DNA of 64,000 nt from Cohnella hashimotonis (GTDB lineage Bacteria > Bacillota > Bacilli > Paenibacillales > Paenibacillaceae). The notes under the pieces are model-generated. The model saw nothing but the letters and a program-made list of their open reading frames with translations, had not been told where the DNA came from and did no database searches. The stretch spans positions 3,968,001 to 4,032,000 of the forward strand of contig NZ_JAGRPV010000001.1 in the NCBI RefSeq assembly GCF_030014955.1, given 5' to 3'. Positions 9,114 through 17,443 of the stretch are shown here, piece after piece (the stretch's first letter is position 1; every line of letters begins with the position of its first letter). Made by a program: the position numbers and the translations under genes.

Positions 9114-10298
9114 TCAGGCTTGCTGCGAACGGGACGAGGCGCGGTCGGAGCTGCGATAGCCGGCAAGCAGGCCAAGCGCGCCAAGCGACAGCAGCCCGGA
9201 CACGATAAATGGAAGTCCGGCCTGCGCGGTCAGCAGCGCGGCTCCGAGCAGCGGACCGACGATGCGGCCGAGGCTGTCCATGGACGAGCTGAGCCCGGAG
9301 GCGACGCCTTGGGATACGGTCGTCTTTTGGGTAATCAGCGAAGTTACGCAAGGCTTGATAAGCGAATTGCCGATGCCGAAAATACAAAGGTAAACGGAAG
9401 CCGCAATCCAGTTCTGGGCGGTCAGCAGCAGGAAAAAGCCTGCCGCGGAGATGACGAGTCCGACCGCGATATAACGGCTCTCCTGTCCCTGCTTAACTCG
9501 CCGCCGCACGATCCCGCCTTGCACGAGCGCGCCGACCAATCCGCAGAAGAAGAACATGAGACCGATCTTGCGCGGCGTGACGTCGAACTTGTCGATGCCG
9601 TACAGCTGCAGCGTGCCTTCCAATATAGCCAGCGAGAACGTGACGAAAAAGGCGAGCACGTACAGCTGCTTAAGCGGACCTTGGAAGGCGGTCCATCGGG
9701 ACTCGCGCCTCTGCAGTCTGGCCGCTTCGCGCTTGTCCGCCGTGAGCGATTCGGGCAGCTTGAGCCAGGCGGCGAAAAAAGTGAGCAGCGAGAGCGCCGC
9801 CGCGGCGAAAAACGGCGTATTCAAGGAGAAAGCATTGCTCAGCTCGCCGCCGATAAACGGACCGAACGTAAAGCCCATGCCGATGCTCATGCCGACGACG
9901 GCCATTCCCTTCGTCCGGTTCTCCTCGGATGTAATGTCCGCGACGTAAGCGACGATGCAAGCGGTGACCGCGCCGGAAAATAAGCCGCCGAGCAGCCGCG
10001 ACGCATACATGATCCACAGATTGCCGTCCGCAAGTCCGAACATCAGGAAGCTGACGGCGAAGCCGAGCACGCCGATCATGATGACCGGCCTGCGTCCGAT
10101 CCGTTCGGATACGCCGCCCCATACGGGGGACAGCAGGAACGATACGAACGAATAAAGCGACAGCATGCCGCCCGTATGCCAGTTCGCCGACTCAGGGCTG
10201 GCGTCCGTGACCAGCTGCGGCAGGATCGGTATAATGATGCCGAATCCCACGAAAACGGTGAACAACATAAGTCCTACGATGATCAGCCTGCTTTTCAC
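9114..10298 (-). CDS. MFS drug-type exporter (12-TM, DHA1 family)
   Basis: A 394-residue major facilitator with about twelve hydrophobic segments. The loop 2-3 signature reads GGVSERIGRRPVI, matching the GxxxDRxGRR motif A of drug/proton antiporters, and GRIVGPLLG in the second half matches motif C-like sequences. TetA/NorA/Bmr-type exporters have this length. The GTG at 10298 is chosen because AAAGGAG lies 8 bases upstream and this gives the usual short cytoplasmic N-terminus (KSRLIIVGLML); the frame is open to 10382 without support. It is divergent from the decarboxylase gene. The substrate is unknown. Confidence 0.9.
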   Translation of the reverse strand: MKSRLIIVGLMLFTVFVGFGIIIPILPQLVTDASPESANWHTGGMLSLYSFVSFLLSPVWGGVSERIGRRPVIMIGVLGFAVSFLMFGLADGNLWIMYASRLLGGLFSGAVTACIVAYVADITSEENRTKGMAVVGMSIGMGFTFGPFIGGELSNAFSLNTPFFAAAALSLLTFFAAWLKLPESLTADKREAARLQRRESRWTAFQGPLKQLYVLAFFVTFSLAILEGTLQLYGIDKFDVTPRKIGLMFFFCGLVGALVQGGIVRRRVKQGQESRYIAVGLVISAAGFFLLLTAQNWIAASVYLCIFGIGNSLIKPCVTSLITQKTTVSQGVASGLSSSMDSLGRIVGPLLGAALLTAQAGLPFIVSGLLSLGALGLLAGYRSSDRASSRSQQA

Positions 10299-10495
10299 GT
10301 TTTTTTCTCCTTTAACCCTATTAAAGACCCGCGCCCGAATCGATCGGGAGCCGGCCTTCATCTTTAACTCATATGGTAGCACAACGCCCGGGCCGTTCCA
10401 AATGAAAGCGCATGACGTTTTGGTGACAGCTTAACGCGCCCGCCCGGCAGGCGCGGAGGGCCACGACGGCGCGTTTCCACGGCTTGTTTCAACGG

Positions 10496-10523
10496 TTGCA
10501 ATCCCCCGCGGTTTTGCTATACT
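10496..10523 (+). promoter_or_regulatory. Promoter of the Orn/Lys/Arg decarboxylase gene
   Basis: TTGCAA (10496-10501), 16 bases, TATACT (10518-10523), a good vegetative promoter. Confidence 0.6.
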
Positions 10524-10572
10524 CATGCTTGTTCGCAATCTATGTTCGGCATTGAAAGGCAGTGAGGCAAAA

Positions 10573-12042
10573 GTGGACCACTCCCGCACGCCCTTGTTCG
10601 ATGCGCTGCTGCGCCACAAGGAACGCAACCCCGTCCAGTTCCACATTCCCGGCCACAAGAAGGGTGCGGGCATGGATCCCGAATTCCGCAGCTTCGTCGG
10701 CCAGAACGTTCTGGACATCGACCTGATCAATATCGCGCCGCTCGACGACCTTCACCAGCCGGTGAGCGTCATTCTCGATGCGCAGCGGCTCGCCGCCGAC
10801 GCCTTCGGCGCCGATGCGACGTTCTTCTCCGTCCAGGGCACCAGCACGGCGATCATGGCGATGATTCTGTCCGTCTGCGGCCATGGCGACAAGATCATCG
10901 TCCCGCGCAACGTCCACAAATCGATTTTGTCGGCGATCATCTTCGCCGGCGCGCGGCCCGTCTTTCTGTCGCCTGCGCGCGACCGCAATCTGGGAATCGA
11001 TCACGGCGTGACGACCCAGTCGGTCCGCAGGGCGCTCGAGCGCCATCCCGACGCGGTCGCGGTGCTCGTCATCAATCCTACTTATTATGGCGTATGCGCC
11101 AACCTGAAGGAGATCGTGGATCTCGTGCACGAGTATGACATTCCGGTACTCGTCGACGAAGCGCACGGCGCGCTGATTCACTTCTCGGAGGAGCTGCCGT
11201 TGTCCGCGATGGCGGCCGGCGCCGATATGGCCGCGACGAGCATGCACAAGCTCGGCGGTTCGATGACACAGAGCTCGGTGCTTAACGTCAGAGGCGCGCT
11301 CGTCAACGTCAAGCGCGTGCAGACGATTTTGAGCCTGCTGACGACGACGTCGACCTCCTACCCGCTGCTCGCCTCGCTCGATGCCGCGCGGCGTCACCTG
11401 GCGATGAACGGCCGCGAGCTGGCTGCCGTCGCCGTGGCCAGAGCCGAGCGCGCAAGAGCGGAGATCAACGGGATTCCCGGCCTGTACTGCTTCGGCGAGG
11501 ATATTCTGGGCGAGGAAGCGACCTTCGATTACGACCAGACCAAGCTGACGATTCACGTTCGCCACCTGGGCATCACCGGCTACGACGCGGAGAACTGGCT
11601 GCGGGACAAGCATAGCATCGAGGTCGAGCTGAGCGACATGTACAATATCCTGTGTCTCGTGACGCCCGGCGACGACGATACGACGATGGGCATTCTGCTC
11701 TCCGCGCTGCGCGAGCTGTCAGACAGCTATATGGGCAAAGGCGAGATCAAGGAGCTGGTCGTCGAGATCCCGCAGATTCCGCATCTTTCCCTGACGCCTC
11801 GAGACGCTTTCTACGGCGAGACGGAGATCGTGCCTTTTCGCGCGTCTGCGGGCCGGATCATCGCCGAATTCATTTACGTATATCCGCCGGGCATTCCGAT
11901 CCTGCTGCCGGGCGAAGTCATCTCCCAGGACAATATCGACTACATCGTCGACCACCTCGAGGTCGGGCTGCCCGTCAAGGGTCCCGAAGACCGCAACGTC
12001 GAGTTCGTCAAAGTTATCGTCGAGGAGACCGCGATCTCTTAA
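10573..12042 (+). CDS. Orn/Lys/Arg decarboxylase-family PLP enzyme
   Basis: A fold-type-I PLP decarboxylase (489 residues) of the group that includes B. subtilis SpeA and YaaO, giving polyamine precursors such as agmatine or cadaverine. The N-terminus has the family hallmark QFHIPGHKKG; the PLP-binding region has VDEAHGA (Asp contacting the pyridine nitrogen) and SMHKLGGSMTQSS with the Schiff-base Lys. The C-terminal domain contains YPPGIPILLPGE. The GTG at 10573 is preferred because GAGG lies 6 bases upstream. Whether it acts on arginine, lysine or ornithine cannot be told from the sequence alone. A strong terminator follows. Confidence 0.92.
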   Translation: MDHSRTPLFDALLRHKERNPVQFHIPGHKKGAGMDPEFRSFVGQNVLDIDLINIAPLDDLHQPVSVILDAQRLAADAFGADATFFSVQGTSTAIMAMILSVCGHGDKIIVPRNVHKSILSAIIFAGARPVFLSPARDRNLGIDHGVTTQSVRRALERHPDAVAVLVINPTYYGVCANLKEIVDLVHEYDIPVLVDEAHGALIHFSEELPLSAMAAGADMAATSMHKLGGSMTQSSVLNVRGALVNVKRVQTILSLLTTTSTSYPLLASLDAARRHLAMNGRELAAVAVARAERARAEINGIPGLYCFGEDILGEEATFDYDQTKLTIHVRHLGITGYDAENWLRDKHSIEVELSDMYNILCLVTPGDDDTTMGILLSALRELSDSYMGKGEIKELVVEIPQIPHLSLTPRDAFYGETEIVPFRASAGRIIAEFIYVYPPGIPILLPGEVISQDNIDYIVDHLEVGLPVKGPEDRNVEFVKVIVEETAIS

Positions 12043-12056
12043 GCGGACATAAAAAG

Positions 12057-12113
12057 AGCCAATCCTTCAAATGACGGCTTCGTCGCCCATTTGAACCGGA
12101 TTGGCTTTTTTGT
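12057..12113 (+). terminator. Intrinsic terminator after the decarboxylase
   Basis: AGCCAATCC pairs with GGATTGGCT, with an inner TTCAAATG/CATTTGAA stem, followed by six T. Confidence 0.8.
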
Positions 12114-12120
12114 GCGAGTG

Positions 12121-12411
12121 TCAGTCCGCTTCCTGCGCGGCCAGCTCCTCGTACACCTTCATAACGCGTTCCCATTCTTCGTCGTCTTCGATGTTGACCA
12201 GAACTTCGTCCTCGCCGTCTTCCTCGATCCGGAAGATGACGCCGTCGTCGTCCGGATCGTTGCGGTCGAGGAGCACAGCGTATGCTTGGTCCCCGCTCTC
12301 GAACGTATACACCAGCACCATCTCGTGCTCGTTGCCATCCTCGTCGGTCACGACGAATACGGCTTCATCGTGCTCGTGATCGCAGTTTTCGTCATGAACA
12401 TGATCGCTCAT
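12121..12411 (-). CDS. DUF1292 (YrzB-like) family protein
   Basis: A very acidic 96-residue protein of the DUF1292 family, common in Firmicutes, function unknown. It has the family pattern of a short beta-rich core (FVVTDEDGNEHEMVLVYTFES, then YAVLLDR and VIFRIEEDGEDE) and ends with a helix containing DDEEWERVMKVYEEL. His-rich residues in the N-terminus (HVHDENCDHEH) might bind metal. GGAGG lies 7 bases before the ATG at 12411, so this start is preferred to 12429. It is convergent with the decarboxylase. Confidence 0.88.
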   Translation of the reverse strand: MSDHVHDENCDHEHDEAVFVVTDEDGNEHEMVLVYTFESGDQAYAVLLDRNDPDDDGVIFRIEEDGEDEVLVNIEDDEEWERVMKVYEELAAQEAD

Positions 12412-12494
12412 CGGAGAACCTCCGTTCATCGGTTAAATTAGTCTTCGCCCTATCCTATCACTAACCCGATACCGGGTCAAACGACGCGCCAAAA

Positions 12495-12514
12495 GCCGCG
12501 ATCGCGATCGCGGC
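12495..12514. terminator. Palindrome downstream of the stalk-domain gene, possible terminator
   Basis: GCCGCGATCGCGATCGCGGC is a perfect 20-base palindrome followed on the minus strand by TTTTGG. It lies just after the stop codon of the gene ending at 12543. Confidence 0.4.
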
Positions 12515-12542
12515 CCTTGCACAATTCCGCGCCGGGCGCGGC

Positions 12543-13118
12543 TTACTTGGCAAATACGGTCTTCTCCGACACGACCTGATACGAACCGCCGTCGGCCGAC
12601 CTCATCCAGAAGCGGATCGTATACTTGCCTACGCTGCTGAAGTTATAGGTGAATTCCCCGCTCGTGAACCAGAAGTTGTCCTTGTCCGTCGGGAAGTCGT
12701 TTTCCTTGCTCGTGTGCGTCTCGATTTCTTTTTCGTCCCCGTAAGGATCCGCGATCGTAACCTTGAACGCATTGATCGACACCGTAAGATTGTCCACCTG
12801 CGAAAATACTTTAAAGCTCTTCTTTCCGCGTTCCACGCCACCGAACGGCTTGCTGCCGTCCATTAAAAACATATGCACGTTCGGCTTGACGATCGACACC
12901 TTCTTCGCCGAGTCGTCCCAAATGACAAGCGCCTTCATCAGGTCGGCCAGACTGCGGACGCCTACGTAAGCCTTGCCTTCCTCAAGCATGCCCTGGTCAT
13001 CCAGCTCCTGCTTGTTGATGACGATCCGCACCTTTTGCACGACCGTGTCCGCGTATATCGCGGAGCCGCCGACCAAGGAGAGCGCGACAGTCAATATCAG
13101 AAGCCTGCGCAGCTTCAT
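12543..13118 (-). CDS. Secreted stalk-domain (copper amine oxidase N-terminal-like) protein
   Basis: A 191-residue exported protein. Residues 1-23 form a signal peptide (KLRR, hydrophobic core, AIYA cleavage site). Residues 28-78 resemble the stalk domain PF07833 (VRIVINKQELDDQGMLEEGKAYVGVRSLADLM...WDDSAKKVSI), which in Paenibacillaceae occurs on many cell-wall proteins. The C-terminal 100 residues look like a beta-sandwich ending in GKYTIRFWMRS. It is probably released or wall-associated; no partner is evident. Confidence 0.8.
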   Translation of the reverse strand: MKLRRLLILTVALSLVGGSAIYADTVVQKVRIVINKQELDDQGMLEEGKAYVGVRSLADLMKALVIWDDSAKKVSIVKPNVHMFLMDGSKPFGGVERGKKSFKVFSQVDNLTVSINAFKVTIADPYGDEKEIETHTSKENDFPTDKDNFWFTSGEFTYNFSSVGKYTIRFWMRSADGGSYQVVSEKTVFAK

Positions 13119-13329
13119 TACCTATCCCTCCGCTTTCGCCGCAAGTTGACAAACGATAATTTTGTTGTATGTAAACGTATATACCGCTGCGCTGCGCAAA
13201 AGTTGCGGTAAGGGGAGAGATTAAAGTTTCGGGACGATTCGACCGATATTCCGAAGTGTCGGCAGGACGGCTCGGAATATGCGGTTGCCCGGGAAATGCT
13301 CTCCCCTTCCGTTTATTTCCCCGTTCGCT

Positions 13330-13551
13330 TTACCCTTTTTTGGGCAGCGTAAGGATGCAGGGGATGCCCTTGCCGAGCGCGCCCGGCTTCGACATCCGTT
13401 CGAGGTACGCGATGCCCCGCGCGCAAGGCGTCTTGCATACGGCGCATACGTCGGACAAGACGACCTTCATCTGAGGCTGGACATGCTCGGCGTGCGCCTT
13501 TTTTTTGGCTCCGCCTTTAGCGCTTTTGCTCTGGCTGGCTGGCTTGCTCAT
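13330..13551 (-). CDS. Small Cys-containing conserved protein
   Basis: A 73-residue basic protein with a low-complexity N-terminus (SQSKSAKGGAKKKA) and a Cys-rich core VCAVCKTPCARG, with another Cys near the C-terminus, which suggests metal binding or a redox site. GGGGGAGA precedes the ATG. I believe similar short proteins occur in Paenibacillaceae, but I know no function. Codon use looks like the neighbours. Confidence 0.6.
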   Translation of the reverse strand: MSKPASQSKSAKGGAKKKAHAEHVQPQMKVVLSDVCAVCKTPCARGIAYLERMSKPGALGKGIPCILTLPKKG

Positions 13552-13732
13552 CTCGCGCTTCTCCCCCGGCGTCCGTGTGCGGAGCGCCAGAATAATTTAT
13601 GCATGCAAAAGCCCGGACGCCACCGCCGGTCCGGTATGGGATTTGACATCTTCTGCAACCTCATAAATTATGGTACAGTAATTTAGAATTTACGGTCGGG
13701 GGCTCGTAGGGGCTGGTCACGGGAGGCTGCTG

Positions 13733-14461
13733 ATGGATATTCGGATGCTGGGTTGCGGAAGCGCGTTCGCCAAGGAGTTTTACAATAACAACGCCATCGT
13801 GTATGCGGGAGGCAAGAAGCTTCTGCTCGACTGCGGGACGACTGCGCATGTCGCCATGCGCAAACTCGGCATCTCCCTGCCCGAGCTCGACGGCGTGCTG
13901 GTTACCCATATTCACGCGGATCATGTAGGCGGACTGGAAGAGCTCGCTTTTCAAATGAAGTTCCAGTTCAAACGACGAATTCCGTTATATATCGCAGATA
14001 CGCTTACGGGCATTTTGTGGGAGCATTCGCTTCGGGGCGGCTTGGAACAAGAAGGCTTGCTCTCGCTCTCCGATTATTTCGACGTCCGGCCGCTGCAGGA
14101 AGGCAGACCTTACGAGGTGCTCCCGGGACTGACTGCCGAGCTATTGCGAACGCCTCATATTCCGGGGAAGCTAAGCTACTCCATTTTATTCGGACCGTCT
14201 TTTTTCTACTCGTCCGACATGGTTTTCGAGCCCGACCTGCTCCGGCAGCTTGTTGCGGAGCGCGGCGTCAAGACGATTTTTCACGACTGCCAGCTCGAAC
14301 CGCCCGGCGTCGTACATACTTGTCTTCCGCAGCTGCTGACGCTGCCCGAAGATCTGCAGCGCAAGATTTATCTGATGCATTACGGAGACGACCAGCCTGC
14401 GTATGCAGGCCGCAGCGGCGAGATGAGATTCGTCGAACAGCATCGTCTGTACAGCTTTTGA
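13733..14461 (+). CDS. MBL-fold metallo-hydrolase (RNase Z-like)
   Basis: A 242-residue metallo-beta-lactamase-fold protein. The zinc motif THIHADHVGG gives His59, His61, Asp63 and His64; a second metal-ligand region lies around RTPHIPG and SSDM, and a late His occurs in LMHYGDD. The N-terminal MLGCGSAF is typical of the RNase Z/phosphodiesterase branch. It is shorter than tRNase Z and lacks the exosite arm, so it is more likely a small-molecule or phosphodiester hydrolase. A TTGACA at 13643 lies upstream. A small membrane protein gene follows 36 bases later. Confidence 0.85.
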   Translation: MDIRMLGCGSAFAKEFYNNNAIVYAGGKKLLLDCGTTAHVAMRKLGISLPELDGVLVTHIHADHVGGLEELAFQMKFQFKRRIPLYIADTLTGILWEHSLRGGLEQEGLLSLSDYFDVRPLQEGRPYEVLPGLTAELLRTPHIPGKLSYSILFGPSFFYSSDMVFEPDLLRQLVAERGVKTIFHDCQLEPPGVVHTCLPQLLTLPEDLQRKIYLMHYGDDQPAYAGRSGEMRFVEQHRLYSF

Positions 14462-14496
14462 CTTTAGAATCCGGTTAAAACAAGGAGGCGAACGTA

Positions 14497-14610
14497 TTGA
14501 CAGGCTTGTGGATCGGAGCTGCAATCATCGTAGCCGTCATCATCTGGCTAACGATCTGGGTAACGAAAAAGGCCTATTCCAAAAAATGGGAAGGCGATAA
14601 CGACGAATAA
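14497..14610 (+). CDS. YtzI-like small membrane protein
   Basis: A 37-residue single-pass membrane protein. AAGGAGG sits 9 bases before a TTG start, and the peptide is one hydrophobic helix (WIGAAIIVAVIIWLTIWV) followed by a short basic/acidic tail (KKAYSKKWEGDNDE). This resembles the YtzI proteins of Bacillales. It may be co-transcribed with the MBL-fold gene. The last 37 bases overlap the 3' end of the convergent lipoprotein frame at 14574-14768. Confidence 0.65.
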   Translation: MTGLWIGAAIIVAVIIWLTIWVTKKAYSKKWEGDNDE

Positions 14611-14768
14611 ACGTCCTCTTCTACGGACGGCGCGTACACGGTCGTTAACACGGGAGCCGTATCGTCGGGCTTGGGAAACAGGCCGCAGCCGGCAAGCGTT
14701 GCGGACGCTCCTGCGATCATCAACCATTTGGCCGTACAACGAGCGCGGCCCTGCTTGCGAACGTTCAT
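14574..14768 (-). CDS. Putative small lipoprotein
   Basis: A 64-residue frame with a basic N-terminus, a hydrophobic stretch and a lipobox LAGC near residues 25-28, followed by a short proline/charged tail. AGAGGAA lies 8 bases before the ATG. It overlaps the end of the YtzI-like gene on the other strand by 37 bases, so its 3' end or its reality is uncertain. No family recognised. Confidence 0.5.
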   Translation of the reverse strand: MNVRKQGRARCTAKWLMIAGASATLAGCGLFPKPDDTAPVLTTVYAPSVEEDVYSSLSPSHFLE

Positions 14769-14825
14769 CGGGGATTCCTCTTTTCTTCTATCGGATATCC
14801 CCAGTCTGTACCGATTGTACCGCTT

Positions 14826-14927
14826 CTATCCTTCGCGATCGAGCAGCCTTACGACCGCAAGCAGCACCGCGCCGATGAGTCCGAACAGCAAGACGAGCCA
14901 TAACGTCAACAACGGGATATTGTCCAT
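14826..14927 (-). CDS. Putative 33-residue membrane peptide
   Basis: The minus strand encodes a 33-residue peptide starting MDNIPLLTLW with one hydrophobic helix ending in a VVRLLDREG tail. GGAGG lies about 12 bases before the ATG. It is upstream of and in the same direction as the small lipoprotein. The membrane-helix pattern supports it; the small size limits confidence. Confidence 0.42.
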   Translation of the reverse strand: MDNIPLLTLWLVLLFGLIGAVLLAVVRLLDREG

Positions 14928-15043
14928 TCCCGGGAAGCGCCTCCGATTCTGTCCATACTAGCCTTAGATACCGGTATCACCAGTTTACGCGGCGATTGGG
15001 CGTATCATCCACGAACCGGCCAAAATTTTATTGAAATCAGTTG

Positions 15044-15072
15044 TTGACTTCGATCGCTTGTCTTGCTATTAT
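15044..15072 (+). promoter_or_regulatory. Promoter of the first tRNA-Val
   Basis: TTGACT (15044-15049), 17 bases, TATTAT (15067-15072), 20 bases before the tRNA. Confidence 0.75.
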
Positions 15073-15091
15073 ATAAAAGTCCTTCCGATAC

Positions 15092-15167
15092 GATCTGATA
15101 GCTCAGCTGGGAGAGCACTACCTTGACAGGGTAGGGGTCACAGGTTCGATCCCTGTTCAGATCACCA
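15092..15167 (+). tRNA. tRNA-Val(GAC), copy 1
   Basis: 76 bases with encoded CCA. GATCTGA pairs with TCAGATC (acceptor); anticodon stem CTACC/GGTAG with loop TTGACAG gives anticodon GAC; T-loop GGTTCGATC is present. It is identical to the copy at 15911. Confidence 0.96.
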
Positions 15168-15181
15168 TACTTATCCATGAC

Positions 15182-15211
15182 AGAAGTCTAGCAGCCGCTA
15201 GGCTTCTTTTA
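15182..15211 (+). terminator. Terminator of tRNA-Val copy 1
   Basis: AGAAGTCTAGC pairs with GCTAGGCTTCT (one mismatch), then TTTT. Confidence 0.7.
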
Positions 15212-15357
15212 TTTCGTTCGACATCTCCAGCTGTTTTGTTCGTTACTCCTTCGCTCCCGCACACCTCCCCCGGATTCAATTTTCCTGTCATTTCTTTTCA
15301 CCCCGTTTAAAGTCAGCCTCCCCTGCTCACAATAACAACCGAAGGAGGGAATTCACC

Positions 15358-15780
15358 ATGTTAAAAACTTCTCGACGCAACGCGCTGCTCGCAGCGACGC
15401 TGCTGCTGGCGCTAGCCTCTCCCGCAATGGTCGGCAAGGCCAGCGCCGAGACACCAACCGGAGACGAGCCGTCGGTCTCCCGACAGGTTCAGACGCCGGC
15501 TTCAGCCGCGCCGATGCCTGGCGCAGAACGCGTCCATCGCGAGGGCCATCACCACGGCCGCAAGCATCAGCGCAGACTGAACGATATGGCCGAAGTGCTG
15601 GGCATGACGCCGCCGCAGCTGATCGACGAGCTCAAGAAAGGCAAGTCGATCGCTCAAATCGGCAAAAGCAAAGGCATGAGCGAGGATCAGCTGATCGGCA
15701 AGCTGCTCGATAAAGAACGCGTCCATCTCAAGGAACAAATCAACCGTACCTGGACGGCCGAAGCCAAAAAAAATACGTAA
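15358..15780 (+). CDS. Secreted protein of unknown function between the tRNA-Val genes
   Basis: A 140-residue exported protein. Residues 1-30 are a signal peptide with ASA cleavage; then a Pro/Ala/His-rich linker (HREGHHHGRKHQRR), then a helical C-terminal domain with two related turns, LGMTPPQLIDELKKGKSIAQIGKSKGM and SEDQLIGKLLDKE, similar to short repeat helices seen in other secreted Bacillales proteins. AAGGAGGGA lies before the ATG. The function is unknown. It has its own imperfect terminator stem (15792-15830) before the second tRNA promoter. Confidence 0.75.
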   Translation: MLKTSRRNALLAATLLLALASPAMVGKASAETPTGDEPSVSRQVQTPASAAPMPGAERVHREGHHHGRKHQRRLNDMAEVLGMTPPQLIDELKKGKSIAQIGKSKGMSEDQLIGKLLDKERVHLKEQINRTWTAEAKKNT

Positions 15781-15859
15781 CTTGGCCGGTTCCAAATCGC
15801 GGGTCGGCGCAAAGCCGACTCGCCGATTTTGGCCCTCGAATTTTTTTTTGAATAAACAC

Positions 15860-15888
15860 TTTACACGACGTTAATCTTCCTCTATAAT
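15860..15888 (+). promoter_or_regulatory. Promoter of the second tRNA-Val
   Basis: TTTACA (15860-15865), 17 bases, TATAAT (15883-15888). Confidence 0.78.
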
Positions 15889-15910
15889 CAATCAAGTCGC
15901 CACCAAACAT

Positions 15911-15986
15911 GATCTGATAGCTCAGCTGGGAGAGCACTACCTTGACAGGGTAGGGGTCACAGGTTCGATCCCTGTTCAGATCACCA
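15911..15986 (+). tRNA. tRNA-Val(GAC), copy 2
   Basis: Identical in all 76 bases to the copy at 15092, including encoded CCA and the following TACTTA. It has a separate promoter and terminator. Confidence 0.96.
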
Positions 15987-16000
15987 TACTTAACGACAAC

Positions 16001-16033
16001 AGAGCTCTCGATTTCATCGAAAGCTCTTTTTTA
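16001..16033 (+). terminator. Terminator of tRNA-Val copy 2
   Basis: AGAGCTCTCGAT pairs with ATCGAAAGCTCT, followed by six T. Confidence 0.78.
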
Positions 16034-16114
16034 TTTTGAGTCGCAGGCCCGTATTGACAATCTCCGGAAAATGATACATTATGTATCCATCAACTTCCCG
16101 GAGGAGCTCGCCCG

Positions 16115-17290
16115 ATGAAAAACCGATATCTGCAATTGGATGCGCTGAGGGGATTAGCCGCAGCGATCGTTGTGCTAGGACATGTGTACGCGGTTCATGC
16201 AGAGCATTCGGCAATGGCAGCTCTATTGTTCGAGTCCTCCTTCTCCCCTTTCGTTTTTCTCGTGAACGGCCATGCGGCTGTCATCTTTTTCTTTGTACTC
16301 AGCGGTTTCGTCCTCTCCCTCCCCATTCTCGGCAGCCGAAAGGTCGCCTACGGGGGCTATATCGTGAAGCGCTTTTTTAGAATCTATGTGCCTTACATCA
16401 TAAGCATCGCGATAGCCATTCCTTTGCTGGCTTACGCCCCTAAGTTTCAAAGCGAGCTGTTCCCGCCCGCATACAATGCCAATTGGACGCATTCGCTCAA
16501 CGTCAAAGAGATCGTCAGTCATGTGATCGCGATCGGCCCCTTCAGGACCGTCGATCTGAACGGCGTTATTTGGACGCTTGTACATGAAATGCGGATCTCG
16601 ATCGTCTTCCCTTTCGTCGTCTTGATCCTGTTGGCCCGCAAATGGGGTACAACGTTGATCTTGCTGCCTGCGCTATCCGCAATGTCCGCCATGGCGATCT
16701 CTTACGCTCACATCGACGCAGCAGACACGCTTCATTATTTGTCTTTTTTTATACTGGGCATGCTCATCGCCAAATACAAAAGCGAGCTAATCGGATTCAT
16801 CGGCGAACGTCTCGCACATATCCGTTGGGTTTTTTGGATCGCAGGTTTTTTCGTTTTTAATTACGGTTCCTTCATCGAAAAAAGTTTGGCGGGCACTCAA
16901 ACGGCGTTTCCTTTCGGGTGGATGGCCGGAGACTACACATACGCAATCGGCGTGTGCGCCATTCTTGTTTTGTCCCTCTCGTCGCCCCGGGCGACCTATT
17001 GGCTTACGCGCAAACCGCCTGTTTTTCTCGGAAAAATATCGTTCAGCTTGTATTTGTACCACTTCCTGATCCTGCTTTCTTTCATGCATTATTTCTACGG
17101 CCGCGCCTCTTTTTATCTGCTGCTGCCTTCGGCAGTCGCCCTTTCCTTGGCCGTAGGTTACCTGGGCTATAAATATATCGAGCTGCCGTCCATCGCGCTT
17201 GGCAGACGAATTGCAGGCAAGCTGAACCGCGAGCCGAAGAACAGGGTCCGGCTTCGCAACGACGGAAAGGAAAATCAAGCGGCCGTCTGA
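16115..17290 (+). CDS. Membrane acyltransferase 3 family (OafA/YrhL-like)
   Basis: A 391-residue polytopic membrane protein that transfers an acyl (often acetyl) group to extracytoplasmic sugars or lipids. The N-terminal signature YLQLDALRGLAAAIVVLGHVYAVH (residues 5-28 region) includes the conserved Arg and active-site His of the family; about ten hydrophobic segments follow, including FFFVLSGFVL and WTLVHEM. The acceptor is unknown. GGAGGAG precedes the ATG, and TTGACA (16054) with CATTAT (16077) forms a likely promoter. It ends at a strong terminator. Confidence 0.9.
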   Translation: MKNRYLQLDALRGLAAAIVVLGHVYAVHAEHSAMAALLFESSFSPFVFLVNGHAAVIFFFVLSGFVLSLPILGSRKVAYGGYIVKRFFRIYVPYIISIAIAIPLLAYAPKFQSELFPPAYNANWTHSLNVKEIVSHVIAIGPFRTVDLNGVIWTLVHEMRISIVFPFVVLILLARKWGTTLILLPALSAMSAMAISYAHIDAADTLHYLSFFILGMLIAKYKSELIGFIGERLAHIRWVFWIAGFFVFNYGSFIEKSLAGTQTAFPFGWMAGDYTYAIGVCAILVLSLSSPRATYWLTRKPPVFLGKISFSLYLYHFLILLSFMHYFYGRASFYLLLPSAVALSLAVGYLGYKYIELPSIALGRRIAGKLNREPKNRVRLRNDGKENQAAV

Positions 17291-17334
17291 GACCGTTGGA
17301 AATACGACACCATTTCAATAGGGCCGCTCGACGA

Positions 17335-17361
17335 AGGAAGCTCTCAAGGCTTCCTTTTTTG
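17335..17361 (+). terminator. Terminator of the acyltransferase gene
   Basis: AGGAAGC pairs with GCTTCCT, followed by a T-run. Confidence 0.75.
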
Positions 17362-17443
17362 TTTGCTGCAACCTTTCTGCGCAACCTTACGTTTTAGTGG
17401 TTGACCGATCGGGAAAAACAATCCATACAAGGAGGACACGATC

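Noticed and set aside
17401..17429. Promoter TTGACC/CATACA before the SLH gene
   Set aside because: The -10 would abut the ribosome binding site, leaving no room for a leader.
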